NCBI RefSeq assembly: GCF_002102345.1
Contig: NZ_LQPP01000040.1
Coordinates: 124,001 to 188,000, forward strand
Direction of reading: 5' to 3'
Length of the DNA: 64,000 nt
From: Mycolicibacterium peregrinum
GTDB lineage: Bacteria; Actinomycetota; Actinomycetes; Mycobacteriales; Mycobacteriaceae
This document shows positions 60,006 through 64,000 of the stretch, in pieces. A model generated the notes under the pieces. That model was not told where the DNA came from. It searched no databases and was given only the letters and a program-made list of their open reading frames with translations. The translations under genes were made by a program, and so were the position numbers. Numbering within the stretch: the first letter of the stretch is position 1; the number at the start of each line of letters is the position of its first letter.

Positions 60006-60358
60006 CGGAGCCCACCCTCTCCGGTCAGGTCGCCCTCATCGAGGACGACTACACGTTGGTGATCAACCGTGGGGCCGAGGCGGGTGTGACGCCCGGCATG
60101 ATCTTCGCCGTGCAGTCCGAGTCAGACCAGGTGATCACCGATCCCGAATCTGGCCGGGAATTGGGCAGACTCACCCGCGAGAAACTTCGGGTGAAGGTGT
60201 TCGACGTGCAGCCGTTGTTCTCCCGGGCACATACGTTCGCCCGGACCGACGACTTCTACGGGCTGTTCCAGGCCACGGCCGTGGTGACGGTCTATGTCGG
60301 TGACAGCTTGGAATTGGTCTCTGGCGAGGCTGAGGTGCGTCGGGAGGCGTCGGGGTAG
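60002..60358 (+). CDS. Small beta-rich cytoplasmic protein, unknown
   Basis: 118 residues, ATG start in an ATGA overlap with the membrane gene. Pattern SGQVALIEDDYTLVINRGAE, AGVTPGMIFAVQSES, TREKLRVKVFDVQPLFSRAH resembles the small beta-barrel/FlgT-C-like units that recur in bacterial envelope and regulatory proteins, but this is only a resemblance. Likely partner of the upstream membrane protein. Confidence 0.6.
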   Translation: MTEPTLSGQVALIEDDYTLVINRGAEAGVTPGMIFAVQSESDQVITDPESGRELGRLTREKLRVKVFDVQPLFSRAHTFARTDDFYGLFQATAVVTVYVGDSLELVSGEAEVRREASG

Positions 60359-60368
60359 TTCGGCGTCG

Positions 60369-60878
60369 TCATCCCGACTCGGCGCCGCGCCGACTGTTCA
60401 GTGCCGCTTCGATTTTCGCGACCCGTCGCGGACTCACACCCCACGGCTCATCAAGCCCGAGACGAGAGTCCAGATCCCACAGGATGCACCACTCACCCGG
60501 CGCCGCAACCATGGACCAGGCGATGACGGTGCGGCGCAGCTGTTCGTCCATGCACTCGGTCGCCGTGGTTCCGGGCGGCGCACCGCCGTCGGGGTGGTGG
60601 TGCAGGAACTGCCCGTAGGCGGCGTCGCAGAATGCCGCATAACGCGCGGTGCACAGAATCAGGCCGTGCCAGGCTTCGTCGACCGCGCGTGAGGGCATCC
60701 CGATGACCTGACCGTCGCGCAGCGCCACGGCGCAGCATCGAAACCACTGCCGCAGACCGGTTTCGATGAGCTCACGCGGCTGCCACGGGCAGGTCTTGAA
60801 CACGGCCTCCGGCAATTCCAGATCGGCGATCACCTGCCCGGCGGCACGTCGGGCGCCACCCTTTCGCAGCGTGATCAT
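60369..60878 (-). CDS. GRDP-like (glycine-rich domain-containing protein family) protein
   Basis: 169 residues from ATG 60878. The central segment SRAVDEAWHGLILCTARYAA, FCDAAYGQFLHHHPDGGAPP matches the GRDP-type pattern (DExWHxxI...YxxFC...HxP), with several cysteines and histidines that could bind metal. Role in bacteria unknown. Its start overlaps the stop of the Gly/Cys-rich gene (TGATG), so the two are translationally coupled. Confidence 0.7.
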   Translation of the reverse strand: MITLRKGGARRAAGQVIADLELPEAVFKTCPWQPRELIETGLRQWFRCCAVALRDGQVIGMPSRAVDEAWHGLILCTARYAAFCDAAYGQFLHHHPDGGAPPGTTATECMDEQLRRTVIAWSMVAAPGEWCILWDLDSRLGLDEPWGVSPRRVAKIEAALNSRRGAESG

Positions 60879-61141
60879 CAGCAACCGCCGCCCCCGCAAC
60901 CTCCGCCACCACCACAACTACTTCCACCACCGCATCCCCCGTGTCCCCCATGTCCTCCGTCGCTGAAACCGGAGTCCGCGCCGGCCGCCCAGAACGCTGC
61001 GGCACCGCCGGCACCGGCGGCAGACCCCAGCCCGCCGCGGCGGCGCGAGCCATCCCCGCGATGCCTCCGTTTGGCGATGACGAAGATCGCCAAGATCGCT
61101 ACGTCGAACGCGATCACCACCAGCGGAATAATCCACCACAC
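60878..61141 (-). CDS. Small membrane protein with Gly/Cys-rich C-terminus
   Basis: 87 residues from GTG 61141, with GAGGAGAGG as ribosome-binding site. One membrane helix at the very N-terminus (WWIIPLVVIAFDVAILAIFV), a short basic region, an Ala/Gly spacer and then a tail dense in Gly and Cys (GCGGGSSCGGGGGCGGGGC). Tails of this kind occur on TIGR04222-like membrane proteins and on modified peptides. Coupled to the GRDP-like gene, suggesting a two-gene module. Confidence 0.7.
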   Translation of the reverse strand: MWWIIPLVVIAFDVAILAIFVIAKRRHRGDGSRRRGGLGSAAGAGGAAAFWAAGADSGFSDGGHGGHGGCGGGSSCGGGGGCGGGGC

Positions 61142-61264
61142 GATGTCCGTCCTCTCCTCGTCGACTTCCTTACCGGACAAGCGGACCACGCGGTGCATCG
61201 CTACCGATCCCAACTCCCGACGAAATCCCTACGGCCACGGCAGAAGAGTGGGATCGTGGCAGAC

Positions 61265-61666
61265 ATGCGATCAACAGAGATCGTGCGGGCGTTCTGGGAC
61301 GACGTCTGGAATGCCCACGACGCCGATGCCGTCGGCCGGTTCGCCGCGGCCGACGTCGTCGTCGAAGCCGGCGGTCGGAAGATCTCTGGACTGGACGAGG
61401 TCCAACACTGGGTGCAGCAATTCCTCGACCACGTCAACGACTTGCACGTCAACCCAGTCGAGTCCTTTCAAAACGAGGATGGCACCCGCGTCACCTCCAG
61501 GTGGGTACTGACAGGGACCAACAACGGCATGCTCGGCACCGAGCCCAACGGTAAGCCGATCGCCATGACCGGCACCGCCGTCTGGTCTGTGGCCGACGGC
61601 AAACTACAGCACGGATGGGTCGAACAGGCCTCATACGAGCTGTACCACTCGTTGCTCGAGATGTAG
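61265..61666 (+). CDS. SnoaL/NTF2-like protein
   Basis: 133 residues from ATG 61265. NTF2-like pattern: IVRAFWDDVWNAHDADAVGR, FAAADVVVEAGGRKISGLDE, VTSRWVLTGTNNG and IAMTGTAVWSVADGKLQHGW. Small cytoplasmic alpha+beta barrel; isomerase, cyclase or binding role possible. Seven bases before the next gene, so probably co-transcribed. Confidence 0.8.
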   Translation: MRSTEIVRAFWDDVWNAHDADAVGRFAAADVVVEAGGRKISGLDEVQHWVQQFLDHVNDLHVNPVESFQNEDGTRVTSRWVLTGTNNGMLGTEPNGKPIAMTGTAVWSVADGKLQHGWVEQASYELYHSLLEM

Positions 61667-61672
61667 CCCGCC

Positions 61673-61906
61673 GTGCAGACACGATTCGGGTGGCTGGCGA
61701 TAGCAGCGAGCACGCTCGCCCTATCCGCCATCGTCGGCGCGCCCAACGCCTCGGCCGAACCGCTCGCGAACTGCACCAGCGATGTGGTCGATGGTGTCGA
61801 GGTCGACTACTGCGTCGGGAACCCGAACGCGAACCCTGACTCCGTCATCGGTGTGCCGGGCGTCAATGTGGACTTCGAATTCGGTCTGGGAATCGGTCTG
61901 GGCTGA
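61673..61906 (+). CDS. Small secreted protein of unknown function
   Basis: 77 residues from GTG 61673. Signal peptide FGWLAIAASTLALSAIVGAP, cleavage near ASA; mature part has two cysteines (NCTSDVVDG, DYCVGNPNAN) and a Gly/Val/Phe-rich tail (VNVDFEFGLGIGLG). Likely exported; role unknown. Confidence 0.65.
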   Translation: MQTRFGWLAIAASTLALSAIVGAPNASAEPLANCTSDVVDGVEVDYCVGNPNANPDSVIGVPGVNVDFEFGLGIGLG

Positions 61907-61960
61907 CTATCAACCTGAAAGTACGTGACCGACTGCCAGCTGTGCCGCCCAACGGGTATG

Positions 61961-61994
61961 AAAAAGGCGGCCTCGGATTTTTCCGAAACCGCCT
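61961..61994 (-). terminator. Rho-independent terminator after tRNA-Pro
   Basis: On the minus strand AGGCGG...CCGCCT (61965-61970 and 61989-61994) with an inner TCGGA/TCCGA stem is followed by TTTTTC. Lies 20 bases downstream of tRNA-Pro; a classical stem plus U-tract. Confidence 0.85.
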
Positions 61995-62014
61995 CTGACC
62001 TGCTACTTCATCTG

Positions 62015-62088
<74 letters not shown>

Positions 62089-62179
62089 CGTGCTTCCGGC
62101 TTGCACCGGCAGCGAGTCGAAAGCTTACCGTAGCCGCCCGCCGTTCTCGTAATCCGCCCCACCCGTCACAGGCCACCCC

Positions 62180-63556
62180 TCACTGGGCTGCGGTTTCGGC
62201 GGTCGCCGCCTCGGCTTCGTCGACGGCAATCTCAGGTGGCAGCGTCCTGAAACCGCGACTCGTCACGCCCAGCACGACAATGCCGACGGCCAGCCAGCAC
62301 AGTCCGAGGACGATCGCCCGGGTGTCCAGCTGCAGCAGCAGATACGACGTGATGACCGCACCGATCGCCGGCGCCACGACGTAGAGCAGCGGGTTGCGCG
62401 ACTCACCCGCGGCCCGGTGGCGGAAGTAGTAGACGATGACCGACACGTTCACGAGGGTGAACGCGACGAACGCCCCGAAGTTGATGAATGACGTGGACGT
62501 CGCCACGTCGAGGAACATCGCCAGCAGGCCCACCGCGCCGACCATCACCAGGTTGGCCGCCGGGGTACGGAATTTGGCGCTCAGCGTGCCGAACACCGAC
62601 CGGGGCAGGGTGCCGTCGCGACCCATGGCGAACAGCAGTCGCGACGCGGAGGCCTGTGCGGCGATTCCGGACGCGAACTGGGCGAGGATCAGGCCCGCGA
62701 GGAACACCGCCCCGAACAAGTTGCCGCCGATCTGCTTGGCGATCTCCAGGGCCGCCGACGAGGAATCAGCGAATTCCCCACCGGGGTGCACCAATTGGGT
62801 GGTGTATGCGATGACCAGGAAGATGGCGCCGCCGATCAGTGCGATCAGCAAGATGGCGCGGGGCATGTTCTTGCGTGGTTCGATGGCTTCCTCGGTGAAG
62901 GTCGTGACGGCGTCGAATCCGAGGAAGGAGTAGGCCGCGATGGCCGCGCCGGCCGTCACACCCCCGATGCCGGCGCCGATCCCGGTGAACGGACTCGCAC
63001 TGACCAGACCGCCGGCACCGCTGCTGCGGACGACGGAGGCGACCGACAGCGCCACGAACAATCCGATGACCAGTAGCTGGAATGCCATCAGCAGATAGTT
63101 GGCCTTGTCGGCGACCTTGATGCCGATTACGTTGAGCGCGGTGGTGATGAGGATGAATCCCAGCACCCACAGCCAGCCGGGTACGCCCGGGAATTGAGCG
63201 TCCAGATATGCCGCCCCGATCAGCCAGATGACCATGGGCAGAAACAGATAGTCCAGCAATACCGCCCAGCCGGTGAGGAATCCGGCACGCGGGTCGATGG
63301 TGCGGCGCACGTAGGTGTAGGCCGACCCCGACACCGGATACGCGGCGGCCATCCTGCCGTAGCTGGACGCGGTGAACAGCATGGCCGCCAGCGCGATCAG
63401 GTAGGCCGACGCCGACGCTCCGGCGGTGGTGGACGCGATCACGCCGAAGATGCCGAGCACGATCAGCGGCGTCATGTAGGCCAGGCCGAACAGCACCAGC
63501 GAGCGCAACCCGAGGGCGCGCACCAGGGTCGGTTGCCCGGCAGACGGCGGTGTCAT
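62180..63556 (-). CDS. APC family amino acid permease
   Basis: 458 residues from ATG 63556 (an in-frame start at 63670 covers the end of the nitrilase gene and is rejected). Twelve predicted helices; N-terminal GLAYMTPLIVLGIFGVIAST and segment YTYVRRTIDPRAGFLTGWAV match APC transporters, with FLGFDAVTTFTEEAIEPRKN in helix 6 region. Imports an amino acid or amine with H+. It follows the nitrilase-family gene by 11 bases, so permease and amidase probably handle the same nitrogen compound. Confidence 0.9.
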   Translation of the reverse strand: MTPPSAGQPTLVRALGLRSLVLFGLAYMTPLIVLGIFGVIASTTAGASASAYLIALAAMLFTASSYGRMAAAYPVSGSAYTYVRRTIDPRAGFLTGWAVLLDYLFLPMVIWLIGAAYLDAQFPGVPGWLWVLGFILITTALNVIGIKVADKANYLLMAFQLLVIGLFVALSVASVVRSSGAGGLVSASPFTGIGAGIGGVTAGAAIAAYSFLGFDAVTTFTEEAIEPRKNMPRAILLIALIGGAIFLVIAYTTQLVHPGGEFADSSSAALEIAKQIGGNLFGAVFLAGLILAQFASGIAAQASASRLLFAMGRDGTLPRSVFGTLSAKFRTPAANLVMVGAVGLLAMFLDVATSTSFINFGAFVAFTLVNVSVIVYYFRHRAAGESRNPLLYVVAPAIGAVITSYLLLQLDTRAIVLGLCWLAVGIVVLGVTSRGFRTLPPEIAVDEAEAATAETAAQ

Positions 63557-63567
63557 GGCGGTGCCTT

Positions 63568-64000
63568 TCAGTTGGCGTGGCGGTTCGACGGCGACCAACG
63601 CCGTGGGTCGATTCGACCCTGGTACAGCGGTAGTCCGATCGGACGGTCCGACGGTCCGAACTGGTCCCACATCCGGTTGGTACCCGCGGTTCCTCGCTCG
63701 CGCACCGCGGCGACGGCTCCGAAGTCGATGTGCTGGCAGAGCACATCCGGGGCTGCGCCCGGGGTCTCCTGGAGCACAGCGCCTTCGGGGTCGACGATGA
63801 GGCTTCGCCCCTTGCCCACCGGTCCGGCGCAGTTGACGCTCACCGTGAAGACTTGGTTCACAATCGAATTGGCGCGAGCCAGCACCAGTTCCTGACTCCG
63901 GTCCTCGGTGGTGGTCTTGACGACGTTGACGATCACGTCGGCGCCCATCCAGGCCAGATGGCGGCTCACCTCAGGGAACCAGGCGTCATAGCAGATGGAC
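63568..64000 (-). CDS. Nitrilase/carbon-nitrogen hydrolase, 5' end outside the window
   Basis: The C-terminal part only, 144 codons with the right edge cut. The visible N-terminal segment reads SICYDAWFPEVSRHLAWMGA, containing the nitrilase nucleophile Cys in ICYDAWFPE. Later landmarks ARANSIVNQVFTVSVNCAGP and SLIVDPEGAVLQETPG also fit the superfamily, whose Glu-Lys-Cys triad cleaves C-N bonds; the Glu and Lys are outside the window. First gene of the pair with the APC permease. Confidence 0.85.
   Translation of the reverse strand, partial: SICYDAWFPEVSRHLAWMGADVIVNVVKTTTEDRSQELVLARANSIVNQVFTVSVNCAGPVGKGRSLIVDPEGAVLQETPGAAPDVLCQHIDFGAVAAVRERGTAGTNRMWDQFGPSDRPIGLPLYQGRIDPRRWSPSNRHAN

Overview
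The window is high-GC actinobacterial DNA, almost certainly from a fast-growing Mycobacterium (Mycolicibacterium). Three things point there. The left end keeps the mycobacterial order gcvH / two DUF881 proteins around a small basic protein / pgsA2 / secA2 / BacA-type ABC transporter / flavoprotein / S1 protease, corresponding to M. tuberculosis Rv1826 down to about Rv1815. The window also holds mycobacteria-typical families: MmpS/MmpL, DUF732, a 13E12-type DUF222-HNH protein, ICL2-type isocitrate lyase, glnX-glnH-pknG, a mycofactocin-type SDR and a DUF7159 protein. Finally, genes are dense, often joined by 4-base ATGA/GTGA overlaps, and many start with GTG. I see no prophage, insertion sequence, CRISPR array or rRNA operon; one tRNA-Pro(GGG) is present.

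Layout. 1-9.3 kb: leftward gcvH-to-secA2 envelope/secretion block, then two tandem BacA-like ABC exporters on the plus strand. 9.3-13 kb: a leftward VOC protein plus FAD dehydrogenase behind a sequence matching the KstR operator, a secreted S1 protease, and a mannose-lectin/LysM protein. 13-19.7 kb: sterol desaturase-like hydroxylase, a paired SMR efflux system, an MFS exporter, a TetR-SDR unit with its own inverted repeat, and malQ. 19.7-26.7 kb: small secreted proteins, a di-iron-like metal hydrolase with a ferredoxin reductase, Nudix, SGNH hydrolase and several mycobacterial proteins of unknown function. 26.8-33.2 kb: a lipid/steroid/terpenoid-type catabolic cluster (FadD19-like acyl-CoA synthetase, SRPBCC protein, cytochrome P450, mycofactocin-type SDR, TetR, second acyl-CoA ligase) around a perfect 16-bp palindrome.

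33.3-46 kb: a DyP-type peroxidase with a partner of unknown function, a DUF7159 protein, an SDR-MFS pair whose SDR lacks a normal start codon, ICL2, a Met/His-rich small membrane protein, a DUF222-HNH protein, and an acyltransferase-3 operon. 46-58.2 kb: two related secreted proteins with an H...D...HxH (LAS/M15-like) metal-site pattern, TetR, DUF732, a glnX-glnH-pknG operon whose kinase is shorter than canonical PknG, a flavin amine oxidase, and an mmpS-mmpL pair. 58.2-64 kb: unknown membrane and cytoplasmic proteins, including a Gly/Cys-rich mini-protein coupled to a GRDP-like protein, then NTF2-like and secreted proteins, tRNA-Pro with terminator, an APC permease and a truncated nitrilase-family gene.

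The most promising places for new biology are the mycofactocin-SDR/P450/ligase cluster, the second-type PknG operon, the Gly/Cys-rich + GRDP pair, the three-gene unknown module at 58.8-60.4 kb, and the DyP operon with a substituted active-site motif. All assignments come from reading the sequence and from recalled family knowledge. No database search was run.
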